Below are positions 1 to 10,000 of a stretch of 13,684 nt of DNA, in pieces. Below the pieces are notes generated by a model. That model was not told where the DNA came from and did not search any database. It saw nothing but the letters and a program-made list of their open reading frames with translations. Origin of the DNA: Stagonosporopsis chrysanthemi (taxonomy: Eukaryota > Ascomycota > Dothideomycetes > Pleosporales > Didymellaceae); contig JAFISE010000364.1 of NCBI GenBank assembly GCA_022560025.1, forward strand, positions 1 to 13,684. Direction: 5' to 3'. Numbering within the stretch: the first letter of the stretch is position 1; each line of letters opens with the position of its first letter. The position numbers and the translations under genes are program-made.

Positions 1-97
1 ATAGAGATCTAGTCCTGCAGTTTATCCCAGTGCTCCCATACACCTCGTAGCGGATACCTATGCGATTCGGACCCCTCTAGCATCCTGTGTCGTTACA
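1..97 (-). mobile_element. Possible edge of an LTR (5' end, partial)
   Basis: Read on the minus strand this piece starts with TGTAACGAC exactly where the transposase relic loses its family resemblance. Many fungal Ty3/gypsy LTRs begin with TG and often with TGTAAC. The stretch contains TCG, CGA, CGG, CCG and CCA triplets that are nearly absent from the next 12 kb, so it has not been mutated in the same way and probably arrived later. No long ORF is visible. Only 97 bp lie in the window, so the other LTR end, primer-binding site and 5-bp target duplication cannot be seen. It could also be unrelated flanking DNA joined by a deletion. Confidence 0.4.
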
Positions 98-503
98 TTT
101 TCTAGCTTCTTTTACCTTAGCTTCTTGTTATTTTGCTTGCTTATACTAGCGTGCTTTATTAATCCTACAAGGAGAGTAAAACACTGCTCTACTGTAATAC
201 TTCTTAGGTTCTTAGAAGTTAAGAGGTTTGCTCTTCTTCTTGTACTTCTTCTAAGTCTTAAGAACCTCTTTTAGGCCTGCTATCTTATAGTAGAGTAGCT
301 AGTTTTAGACTAAGATGTAGTAGAGGGAGCGGCTAATCTTCTTTAGCTCCTTACTGCTCTTATCCTTAGCTACCTTACGCAGTAGGGTCTTAATTTTAAG
401 CTAATCTTTGCTAGAATAAGTTAAAGAAGAGCTTCTGCTAGCATTAGAAGCCTAAGGAGAAGGCTTAGCAAAGCAGCAAAGGATAACGTTAGGTTAGAGG
501 GGC
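98..503 (-). pseudogene. pogo/Fot-type DDE transposase, C-terminal part (split by LINE insertion)
   Basis: This is the C-terminal continuation of the transposase at 12699-13684, separated from it by the LINE pair. From the junction the minus strand reads PNVILCCFAKPSP in the same frame as the upstream part ending in GIAPL. A helical basic segment follows (LLRKVAKDKSSKELKKISR, about 328-384), then a lysine-rich run (KKYKKKSK, about 229-252) and a YSPCRINKA stretch. Fungal Fot-like transposases carry such a lysine-rich, coiled-coil-like tail after the DDE domain. Numerous TAG and TAA codons interrupt the frame at sites where Gln or Trp would be expected. There is no sign of the natural C-terminus or the terminal inverted repeat: the relic stops near 98, next to the putative LTR. 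TGA, TCA, TGG and CCA are absent here, unlike in the upstream part. Confidence 0.85.
490..503. repeat. Target-site duplication, left copy
   Basis: The sequence TAGGTTAGAGGGGC is identical to 12699-12712 and differs from 6598-6611 by two transitions. It lies directly at the 3' end (minus sense) of LINE copy 1 and is part of the transposase coding sequence. Length and position fit target-primed reverse transcription by a LINE. Confidence 0.9.
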
Positions 504-522
504 TAGTTAGTTGGTTGGTTAG
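504..522 (-). repeat. LINE 3' tail, degenerate (CCAA)n, copy 1
   Basis: On the minus strand the element ends CTAACCAACCAACTAACTA. This reads as about 4.75 CCAA units, some of them turned into CTAA by a CCA-to-CTA change. Copy 2 has about 3.75 units (6612-6626). A short tandem tail instead of poly(A) occurs in several LINE clades. The remaining CCAA units are among the very few CCA/TGG triplets in the whole array. Confidence 0.75.
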
Positions 523-925
523 TATTTATTTTACGTCTAGTTAATAAGGAATAAGTCTACTATCTTGCCTCCTAAAAGGCATATACAACGTGCTAAGCTA
601 TAGAATTACAGTGCTGACACACTACCTTAGAAAGCATTTCTTGCCTGTGCAGGTATTGCTACTATTTTAGAGCTACAGCTCTCCTTCTAGTTAAGGAGAC
701 TAGGCAATATATATATATTAGAGTAATTTCCTTGCGTTTTAAAGCATTTATGTGCTAAGGTAAGAGAAAGAGAAAGAGAAAGAGTAAGTAAGTGTGTGTG
801 TGTAGGGGAGAGAGTAAGAAGGGGAAAGAAAGAAAAGAAGAGAGACAGGGAGTTTTGCAGCTAATGTGCTAGACCTGCTTCTGCTAAGTACTGCATTGCT
901 TGTTGCTATTACAAGGCTGCAGGAG
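523..925 (-). other. LINE 3' UTR with polypyrimidine/(CA)n tract, copy 1
   Basis: This stretch lies between the last recognisable ORF2 codons and the CCAA tail. On the minus strand it holds a long CT-rich tract (about 764-855) with repeated CTCTTT units and a (CA)6 run at 792-803. No reading frame with family similarity is present. A 73-codon open frame on the minus strand at 748-969 overlaps it but starts at TTG, runs through the low-complexity tract, and is out of frame with ORF2, so I do not treat it as a gene. Confidence 0.7.
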
Positions 926-3900
926 CTAACAGGGGCAGATCTTAGTATAGTATTATGTAAGCTAGACAAAGGCCTTAAAGGCCTCTAGATTTTTAATTAG
1001 CTCTGCAGTATACGCTAGGCCCTTAGCCTAGCTAGATAGTAGTGTAGGTAGTTAAAGCAGCTATTAGCTAAAGGTCCCTAGAGTCTTGCAGCAGAGCGTA
1101 AGGTGCTCTAGTGTCTTGTCTTGTCTGCATAAGTAAGTAAGGTTTTTGTCTTTATAGTTGTACTTTTAGTAGTACTAGGTAAAGTCTCTATATATAGATT
1201 AAATAGAAAAGAGCCTAGCTAGAGTAGCTCTTAGTAAGTCTAGCTCCTTTAGACTACTGTGTAGTGTATAGTCTAAGTCCTAGCTCTTGTACTACTTAGA
1301 GAGCTTAGTCTTCTTATTAGACTACTAGGTTTGTTGCGTGTGCTAAAGTATCTTACAGGCTATTGTTTTAATGCCTAAGAGTGTAAGTATAGCTGCTTTT
1401 CTAGTTAAGGGTAATAGGTGCTAGGCTTCTAGGTTAGCAAGTCTGTCTGCTGCTTTGTTTTCTTTAATACCTAGGTGTCTAGGGGCCTATTTAATAGAGA
1501 CGTTATGTGTCTCTATAGCACTGTAGCACTCTAAGAAGGCCTATTATAAGGTAGAGAGTGTAACGCCCCTAAGGCACTATATAACTAAGGTGCTGTCTAT
1601 ACATAGCTAGATTTAGTAAGTATAGAGTGCTAGCTGTCTAATAGTGTGTTAGAGGCCTCTTTATGCCCTAATAGCCTCTGCATTAAAGACGTGCATAGTA
1701 GAGTAGAGTAAGCTGTATTTAGTCTACAGTTACTTTCTATCCTAATACACTATAAAGCTATAGGTAACTTGCTTTTTTCTGTTTTTTGTGTACTGTTTAG
1801 ATCTATCTAAGAAGATAGCAATGTCTAAAGGTAAAAGGTTAGCTTACTATTCTTAAAATACCTTTACTGCGCTCTTTTTATCTATGCCTATTGTTAGGTC
1901 TGTTTAGCAGCTAGGTAAGTAGTAAGGAGCTAATAGTGTTATCCTAGGAATCTTAGGCAGTAGAGATCCTAGGTACTAGACTTTAGTCTGCATTTGCTGC
2001 AGCTTTCTAGCTAACCTGCCTATGCTTATCTTTATAGCTGCTGTACAGCTAGCAAGTAGGTGTTTTATATCTATTATGCGTAGATGTGTTGCAAAGTAGA
2101 GTTTAGCTTCTTCTAGCGTATTAGCAGCAGAGAGTAGTCTAGCATCTTAGAAGAGAGTAGTAATAAGGGTTGTTTGCTACACTAAGAAAATCTCTTTAGC
2201 TGCTATAGCTAGTGTTTTGTCTATAACTACTATATACTACTCTACATAGGTACTAACCTCTGCAAGTCTGCTAGGTTTTAGTGTGCGTAGAAGCTTTGTA
2301 CAACCTCTGTACTAGCACTTAGCTCTATATAGAAGAGACAAGTATATACAGGTTATTATAGCTTTACAGAGAGAGCTAGCTAGTAGTCTATAGGCTGTGT
2401 TTGCTAGGCTATAAATATAATAGGCTACCTTAGCTGCTTTTACATTGTGTGTAGCTACGTAGCACTTAAAGGTAAGCTTGCAGTTAAACTAGATCTCTAG
2501 CTATTAAAGGGCTAGCTAGGTTCTTAACGTGTTTAGCAAGATTAGATAGATTGTAAGATGTTTGTCTACTACATAGGGTAGTACGCAGCTACTCTTCTAT
2601 TAAGTAAGGTAGATTATTTCTTGTTTTTCTAGGGTAAAGGTAACCTTATTAGCTGCGCTCTATGCTTTAATCTGTTGTAAGTCTACTACTAAGAGCTAGA
2701 CGTTCTTATTAAGGGAGTGCAAGGCCTAATATAAGTATATATTATCTATATATCTAAATCTCCTCTCTATGTCTATAGACAGCAGCTCTGCTAGGTACAG
2801 TGTGTACAGGACTAGGGAGAGAAGTAAGCCCTACAGTGTGCTGCAGGCAACTAGGTAGCTAAGAGTAGTAACTTAGTCTAGGCAGACTTAAACCCTTTAA
2901 TTAGTAAAGAAAGAGTTAATAAAGAAGAGGGTTCTTTAAGGCTAGCCCTGTTAGGCTATCTAGTGTAGTAAGCAGTTCTTAAAGAGAGTATTAAAGGCGC
3001 CTTGCACGTCTAAGGTTACTATTATAACGTGCTAGCTTTTTGCCTACGCTGCTTCTATGTTATAAGTAAACACTGTAGTTAGATCTATAGCAAAGCGCTT
3101 TAGGAGAGCACTTCTATGCTAGAGGCTAAGAATCTTGTAGGTTATAGCAGTCTATATAATTCTTCTAGCTACTGTCCTTTTAAAGCCCTTTCTAATACAG
3201 AAAAAGAGTGCTATAAGTCTCTAAGATTAAGGTAACGTTTAATCTTTCTTTCCTACCTTAGGTATTATAGCTACTTCTGCAAGCTTCTACTAGCCTAGGA
3301 AGTAGTTAAGTTAAAGGTATTACTAGAAGATTTGTTGTATAAGTTCTCCTACCTAGGCCTAGTAGGCACAGAGCAGTTGCACTGTAGAGCAGTCTGTTTC
3401 TAGCAAGGTGCTAGAGACTTCTATTATATTTTGCTTAGCTTCTTCTAGTAAGATGTGTGTGCTCTAGAAGAGAGGTGCTGTTGCTTCCTGCTCTAGTTAG
3501 TAGCTAAGGTTGTCTTCTACTATGTAGCAGTTAAGGACTTGCTCTTAAAGTACCTCTGCTTTCTCTAAGAGGTTAGATATTGTTTTGCTGTCTACTATAA
3601 GAAAAGTGTCCTAATAGTTTAGTGTAAGCTTATGCTAAGCAACTACTTTAAATAGATTCTTACTGTCTTTAGCATTGTTAAGAATATGTCTTTAGTATTA
3701 TTATTTAGCCTGTTAGACTGTTGTTTTAAAAGCTTATGTTTCTTCTAGTAAAGTACTGCTACTGTAGTGCTGTCTAGCATGTTTGTAGGCTTAGTAGGCT
3801 GTCTTGCACTCCTTTGTCTACTACAGTACAGCACGTTCTTGCTTATAATCTAGCTTGCCTGCTGTCCTTATAGAGTGCTAAACTACCTTTATTAGTATTA

Positions 3901-4762
3901 CAACGCATTTATTAAGCTGTACTGTACCTTAAGCCCTAAGTAGGTCTAAGATGTCCTAGACACCTATCTTAACAAGCTCTGTAAACTTAGGTAAGCTTGC
4001 TTCTACAACTTAGTAGTAGTATTAATCTAGGTGCTGTATACTTCTTATAGAAGTAAGAATATAGGTTACTATTATTTTATAGTCTAAACTACTGTGTATG
4101 CTTACATTAACTTATAATTAAGTAAATAGGACGTTAAAGAAAGTAAAGTTAATAACCTAGCCTACTTAGTGTGTTAGCTGTCTTAAGATGCTAATATAGT
4201 CTATAAAGGCAGCAGCAGCCTATCTAGCTAGCTTAGCACCCCTGTTAGCTGCGCTAGCAGCTAGGTTAAAGGACTTGTGCTTAGCGTTAAAGTTACCCCT
4301 TATAAAGCACTATTAAGAGAGCATTAAATACGTAATATACTGTATTACACTAGAGGTGTATAGCTGTCTGTAGTAGTTTAGTATAGAGACTCTGTTTACA
4401 ACAGCCTATAGCAGGTCTAGGTAATTAAAGCTTTTTCTAGCCTAGAGTTTAAAGTAGTACTCTTTGCAGATGTATGTTATTACTCTAGAGCAGGTTAAGC
4501 CTAGTACGTTAGAGGCATCCTAGGTGCTAATAGGTACAAGGTATCTATAGCCTAGGTAGGTAGAAGTTCTTAAGTTAGCACAGGTAAAGGGTTCTTAGAC
4601 GTATACTACGTCTATACCCTTCTAGAAGGACACTTCTAGTATAATAATATAGTAAAGAGAGCTCCTGCTAACATTAGCTTAGTATATATAGAGTTAGTTT
4701 CCTTGCTAGCTAGGCTGTTAATACTTGTTACAGGCAGGGGGTATATGCAAGTATTCTAGTAT
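926..4762 (-). pseudogene. LINE ORF2 (endonuclease-RT-RNase H), copy 1, inactivated
   Basis: The limits are transferred from copy 2 by the 6104-bp offset. The same domains follow in the same frame: APE-type endonuclease (from about 4700; the GDFN motif now reads GNFN near 4286 and SDH reads LDY at 4079-4084), RT (motif A DVQGAF at about 2993-3013; the YADD box is YIDN at 2741-2752), RNase H (first Asp at 1805-1807 in the DGSK motif, now DRS) and a C-terminal Cys/His segment near 1129. The start codon is ATA rather than ATG. Trp codons have become TAG and many Gln codons are TAG or TAA, giving dozens of stops. At the RT box this copy is more eroded than copy 2, where YAD survives. It cannot make a working protein. 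The stop assigned at 926-928 is uncertain, because a TAG here could also be a mutated Trp or Gln codon. Confidence 0.85.
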
Positions 4763-6519
4763 ATAGATAGTAGTTTATTGCTTATACTAGTGTCTTCCTT
4801 CTCTAAGGTTAAAGAGTTAGTATAGATAGTTAGTTATAGGCATAGACTGTTAGCAGATATATCTCTTATATTTAGGTTTGCACAGCCTGTAGCAGCTTGT
4901 CTTAGTTTCTTTTCCCTGCTATTAGTAAGTAAAGATACTTAAGAGGTACTGCTTGTTTCTGTTGTAGCTGCCTTGCTATCTTCCTTAGGTGCTTGCCTTT
5001 AGAGAGAAGAGTAGAGAGCTAGAATCTCTTAGGCAGCTTCTAAGGGGGTACCCTTATACTGCAGTATTGTTTAGTAAAGAGTTGCCTCTACTGTCTTATA
5101 GAGATGCTAATATATTACTCTGCCTGCGTAGCAGACAGTATTTAGTTTAGCCTTAGTAGGCTTAATTATGTGTCTATGCACCTAGTAGGGGGCAGCTAAG
5201 TAGTTAGAGTAACTAGCTAAGTATAAGCTATAGCAGTTAGCACACTTAGCTTTATAGTAACAGTCTATGCTATAAAGCTCTTAGTATCTATCTGTACAGT
5301 CTCTGCAGTGTGCACAGTAGGCAACTTGTATATAGCAAGCAATATTACAGTACTACTAGCAGCCTAGGTTGTATTTCTAGATAGTAGAGTGTTTGTAAAT
5401 TTCTTTTAAAAATTAGCTAGTACTAAAGAGCTAGAATAAGCAGACTAGCTCTTTGTATAATATAATCTATATAGTAAGTCTATTCTAGTTAGCTCTATAG
5501 TGTAAGGGCCTGCAGCTAACTAGCTGCTTGCTTGTTTGCAAGCAGACCTCTTCTTCTACTAGCTAAGTAGTAGTAGGTAGTTTAGTACTGTCTAGAGTCT
5601 AAAAAGAGCTAAGTACTCTTTGCACAGCGTAGTTAATCTAGTGTTCTAAGATCTTAATTACTTCTCTGCCTAAGGCTTTTACTATAAGCTCTTAGTTTCT
5701 TTAAGTTAAAAGTTAATCTTTAATTATTTTATTTACTAGTATAATTACTTAGCCTGTGTTAATTAGCAATATAGTAAAGATGTCTTAAAAAGTAATTCTT
5801 TCTACACTCCTGTATACTGCTTGTTTTATTATAAAAAAAGAAAGTTGTTGCAATTATACTAATAGGTTAGAGATTGTAATAAAAATTTAAATGTCTTCTT
5901 TTAGCTTAGAGAGTAAGTTAGGCTAGGACCTAGCAGAGTTTAAGGGCCTACTGCTGCTCTTGCTTAGTGCTGTGTTTTAGGAGTCTCTAGCTACGTCTGC
6001 CTAAGAGCAGCGTCCTAATTCTTAGCTCTTAGAGTTACTTTAATTAGTGTTACTGCTCTAGCAGGAGCTAGGGGGAGAATTGCTTTAGGAAAGGGAGGTT
6101 AGAGCCTTAATAACTCTCTGCTATAGTTTTGTAGCAATCTTAGCTTCTTAAGGGTTAGAATAGCCTTCTGTGTAATAATCTACAGCTACTGCAAAGGTAG
6201 TAGTAATAGTATTCTATAGCTAGGTAATCTTGTAGGTCTTAGTAATGTAGTATTAGACAGTATTAGAGACTTAGGGTTTAAGAGCACTCTTACTAGGGTT
6301 TAAGCTGCTTAGAGGGGGGGCCTAATAATTTAGGACCTTCTAGAGCTGTTCTAAGGCGCAGTTATTAAAGTGTTAAAGAGACTTAGGGTCTAGAGACTCT
6401 ATATACTAAGAGGTTAGAGAGCTAGGAGGAGCAGAAAACTCTGTTATCTTTGCTACGCGCCTCTTTACGCGTTACGCAAAGGGCACAAAGGAGGTTAGAC
6501 GTGTCTTTAGAGTTGCTAT
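4756..6519 (-). pseudogene. LINE ORF1 (gag-like, CCHC zinc knuckles), copy 1, inactivated
   Basis: This is the counterpart of 10860-12623 at the 6104-bp offset. The predicted start is an ATA at 6517-6519 followed by GCA, most simply an original ATGG that lost its G. The zinc-knuckle region falls at about 5190-5350 near the C-terminus, where TGT/TGC codons mark three CCHC-type knuckles whose His codons are partly changed to Tyr (CAC to TAC). Many TAG/TAA codons interrupt the frame. Gag-like ORF1 proteins of Tad1-type LINEs bind the element RNA. The frame differs from ORF2, and the two overlap at 4756-4762. Confidence 0.75.
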
Positions 6520-6597
6520 AGTAGGCCTAGTTAATTTGCTAGGATTTTTAGGGCCTCTAGAAAGGGGACCTAAAAATTAAAAAGTTAGTGTTTAGTA
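6520..6597 (-). other. LINE 5' UTR, copy 1
   Basis: This short leader lies between the 5' end of copy 1 and the predicted ORF1 start. The 5' junction reads GTGTTTAGTA just before the target duplication, whereas copy 2 has ATTTG. Copy 1 therefore carries about three additional bases at its 5' junction. Nothing else is recognisable here. Confidence 0.5.
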
Positions 6598-6611
6598 TAG
6601 GTTAGAAGGGT
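6598..6611. repeat. Target-site duplication, middle copy
   Basis: TAGGTTAGAAGGGT matches the outer copies at 490-503 and 12699-12712 in 12 of 14 positions. Both differences (G to A at 6607, C to T at 6611) are transitions of the RIP type. It separates the 5' end of LINE copy 1 from the 3' tail of copy 2. Confidence 0.85.
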
Positions 6612-6626
6612 TGGTTAGTTGGTTAG
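6612..6626 (-). repeat. LINE 3' tail, degenerate (CCAA)n, copy 2
   Basis: The minus strand ends CTAACCAACTAACCA, about 3.75 CCAA units with two changed to CTAA. It is one unit shorter than the tail of copy 1, and the pattern of changed units also differs. Confidence 0.75.
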
Positions 6627-7029
6627 TATTTATTTTACGTCTAGTTAATAAGGAATAAGTCTACTATCTTGCCTCTTAAAGAGCATATACAACGTGCTAA
6701 GCTATAGAATTACAGTGCTAACACACTACCTTAGAAAGCATTTCTTGCCTATACAGGTATTGCTACTATTTTAGAGCTGCAGCTCCCCTTCTAGTTAGGG
6801 AGACTAGGTAATATATATACATTAGAGTAATTTCCTTGTGTTTTAAGGTATTTATGTGCTAAGGTAAGAGAAGAAGAGAGAAAGAAAGTAAGTAAGTGTG
6901 TGTGTATAGGGGAGAGGATAAGAAGAGAGAAAAGAGAAAAGAGAGGAGATAGAGAGTTTTGCAGCTAATGTGCTAGACCTACTTCTGCTAGGTGCTGTAT
7001 TGCTTATTGCTGTTATAAGGCTACAAGAG
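6627..7029 (-). other. LINE 3' UTR with polypyrimidine/(CA)n tract, copy 2
   Basis: This matches 523-925 of copy 1 without a net length change. It holds a CT-rich tract on the minus strand at about 6866-6957 and a (CA)5 run at 6896-6905 that is shorter than copy 1's by one transition. The open frame at 6852-7073 is the same TTG-started low-complexity shadow as in copy 1 and is not counted as a gene. Confidence 0.7.
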
Positions 7030-10000
7030 CTAATAAAGGCAGATCTTAGTATAGTATTGTGTAAGCTAGACAAAGGCCTTAAAGGCCTCTAGATCTTTAA
7101 TTAGCTCTGCAGTATACGCTAGGCCCTTAGCCTAGCTAGATAGCAGTGTAGGTAGTTAAAGCAGCTATTAGCTAAAGGTCCCTAAGGTCTTGCAGCAGAG
7201 CACAAGGTGCTCTAGCGTCTTGTCTTGTCTATATAAGTAGGTAAGGTTTTTGTCTTTATAGTTGTACTTTTAGTAGTACTAAGTAAAGTCCCTATGTATA
7301 GATTAAATAAAGAAGAGCCTAGCTAAAGTAGCTCTTAGTAGGTCTAGCTCCTTTAGACTGCTGCATAGTGCATAGTCTAAGTCCTAGCTCTTGTACTACT
7401 TAGAGAGCTTAGTCTTTTTGTTAGACTACTAAGTCTGTTGTGTGTGCTAAAGCATCTTGCAGGCTATTGTTTTAATGCCTAAGAGTGTAGGCATAGCTGC
7501 CTTTCTAGTTAGGGGTAATAGGTGCTTAGCTTCTAGGTTAGTAAGTCTGTTTGCTGCTTTGTTTCTTTTAATACCTAGGTGTCTAAGAGCTTATTTAATA
7601 GAGACGTTGTGTGTCTCTATAGCACTGTAGCACTCTAGAAAGGCTTATTATAAGGTAAGGGGTGCAACGCCCCTAAGGCACTATATAACTAAGGTACTGT
7701 CTATGCATAGCTAGATTTAGCAAGTATAGAGTGCTAGCTGTCTAATAGTGTGTTAGAGGCCTCTCTATGCCCTAATAGCCTCTGCGTTAAAGACGTGCGC
7801 AGTAGAGTAGAGTAAGCTGCGTCTAGTCTGTAGTTGCTTTCTATCTTAATATACTACAAAGCTATAAGTAACTTACTTTTCTTTATCTTTTGTGTACTGT
7901 TTAGATCTATCTAAGAAGATAGCAACGTCTAAAAGTAAAAGGTTAGCTTACTATTCTTAAAATGCCTTTACTGCGCTCTTTTTATCTATGCCTATTGTTA
8001 GGTCTGTTTAGTAGCTAGGTAAGTAGTAAAGAGCTAATAGTGTTGTCTTAGGAATCTTAGGCAGTAGAGATCCTAGGTACTAGACTTTAGTCTGCATTTG
8101 CTGCAGCTTTCTAGCTAACCTGCCTATACTTATCTTTATAGCTGCTGTGCAGCTAGCAAGTAGGTATTCTGCATCTATTGTGCGTAGATATATTGCAAAG
8201 CAGAGTTTAGCTTCTTTTAGCGCATTAGCAGCAGAGAGTAGTCTAGCGTCTTAGAAGAGAGTAGCAATAAGAGTTGTTTGCTACACTAAGAGAATCTCTC
8301 TAGCTGTTATAGCTAGTGTTTTGTCTATAACTACTATGTGCTACTCTACATAGGTGCTAACCTCTGCAGGTCTGCTAGGTTTTAGTGTGCATAAAGGCTT
8401 TGTACAACCTCTGTACTAGCACTTAGCTCTATACAAAAGAGACAGGTATATATAGGTTATTATAGCTTTGCAGAGAGAGCTAGCTAGTAGTCTATAGGCT
8501 GTGTTTGCTAAGCTGCAAATATAATAGGCTACCTTAGCTACTTTTGCATTGTGTGTAGCTACGTAGCGCTTAAAAGTAAGCTTGCAGTTAAACTAGATCC
8601 CTAGCTATTAGAGGGCTAGCTAGGTTCTTAACATATTTAGTAAGATTAGATAGATTATAAGATGTTTGTCTACTACACAGGGTAGTGCGTAGCTGCTCTT
8701 CTGTTAAGTAAGGTAGATTATTTCTTGTTTTTCTAGGGCAAAGGTAACTTTATTAGCTGCGCTCTATACTTTAATCTATTGTAAGTCTGCTGCTAGGAGC
8801 TAGACGTTCTTATTAAGAGAGTGCAAGGCCTAATATAAGTATATATTATCTGCGTATCTAAATCTCTTTTCTGTGTCTATAGACAGCAGCTCTGCTAGGT
8901 ACAGTATATACAGGACTAGGGAGAAGAGTAAGCCCTGCAGTGTGCTGCAGGCAACTAGGTAGCTAGGGGTAGTAACTTAGTCTAGGCAGACTTAAACCCT
9001 TTAATTAGTAAGGAAAGAGTTAATAAAAAAGAAGGTCCTTTAAGGCTAGCCCTATTAGGCTATCTAGTGTAGTAGGCAGTTCTTAAAGAGAGCATTAAAG
9101 GCGCCTTGCACGTCTAAGGTTACTATTATAACGTGCTAGCTTTTTGCCTACGCTGCTTCTGTGTTGTAAGTAAACGCTGCAGTTAGATTTACAGTAGAGC
9201 GCTTTAGGAAGGCACTTCTATGCTAGGGGCTAAAGATCTTGTAGGTTATAGCAGTCTACACAATTCTTCTAGCTACTGTCCTTTTAAGGCCCTTTTTAAT
9301 GCAGAAGAAGAGTGCTATAAGTCTCTAGGATTAGAGTAACGTTTAATCTTTCTTTCCTACCTTAGGTATTATAGCTACTTCTGCAAGCTTCTACTAGCCT
9401 AGGAAGTAGTTAAGTTAAAAGTATTGCTAGAAGATTTGTTGTATAAGTTCTCCTACCTAGGCTTAGCAGGCACAGAGTAGTTGCACTGTAGAGCAGTCTG
9501 TTTCTAGTAAGGTGCTAGAGACTCTTATTATGTTTTACTTAGCTTCCTCTAGTAAGATGTGTGTGCTCTAGGGGAGAGGCGCTGTTGCTTCCTGCTCTAG
9601 TTAGTAGCTAAGGTTGTCTTCTACTGTGTAGCAGTTAAGGACTTGCTTTTAAAGTGCCTCTGCTTTCTCTAAGGAGTTAGATATTGTTTTACTGTCTACT
9701 ATAAGAGAAGTGTCCTAATAGTTTAGTGTAAGCTTGTGCTAAGCAACTACCTTAAATAGATCTTTGCTGTCTTTAGCATTGTTAAAGACATGTCTTTAGT
9801 ATTGTCTTTTAGCCTGTTAGACTGTTGTCTTAAAGGCTTGTGTTTCTTCTAGTAGGGCGCTGCTGCTGCAGTGCTGTCTAGCATGTTTGTAAGCTTAGTA
9901 AGCTGTCTTGTACTCCTTTGTCTACTACAGTGCAGCACGTTCTTACTTGTAATCTAGCTTGCTTGCTGTCCTTATAGAGTGCTAAACTGCCTTTGTTAGC

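Larger units (their letters stand above)
504..6597 (-). mobile_element. Tad1-like LINE (non-LTR retrotransposon), copy 1, RIP-degraded
   Basis: This is a complete but dead element, 5' end near 6597 and 3' end at 504. On the minus strand the order is short 5' UTR, ORF1, ORF2, 3' UTR and CCAA-type tail. It is a near-identical direct repeat of 6612-12698. The offset is exactly 6104 bp at the tail-proximal start, the microsatellite, the RT motif and the 5' end, so there is little or no net indel. Sampled differences are all C/T or G/A. The Tad1 assignment rests on an APE-type endonuclease, the DVQGAF form of RT motif A, and an RNase H after the RT. Target duplications flank it at 490-503 and 6598-6611. 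Copy 1 lacks the ORF2 ATG (ATA at 4760-4762), and its RT catalytic motif reads YIDN. Confidence 0.9.

Noticed and set aside
490..503. Telomere-like look of the target (minus strand CCCCTCTAACCTA) and of the CTAACC-type tail
   Set aside because: There is no TTAGGG array, and the target is shown to be transposase coding sequence. The likeness is too short to support telomere targeting.
711..720. AT-rich TATATATA runs as promoters
   Set aside because: They sit in the LINE 3' UTR and are partly products of CA-to-TA mutation. Copy 2 has TATATACA instead, so no promoter call is justified.
748..969. 73-codon open frame on the minus strand, repeated at 6852-7073
   Set aside because: It begins with TTG, lies out of frame with ORF2, covers the low-complexity CT/CA tract, and its residues differ between copies only as expected from transitions. 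No family is recognisable. It is a shadow frame.
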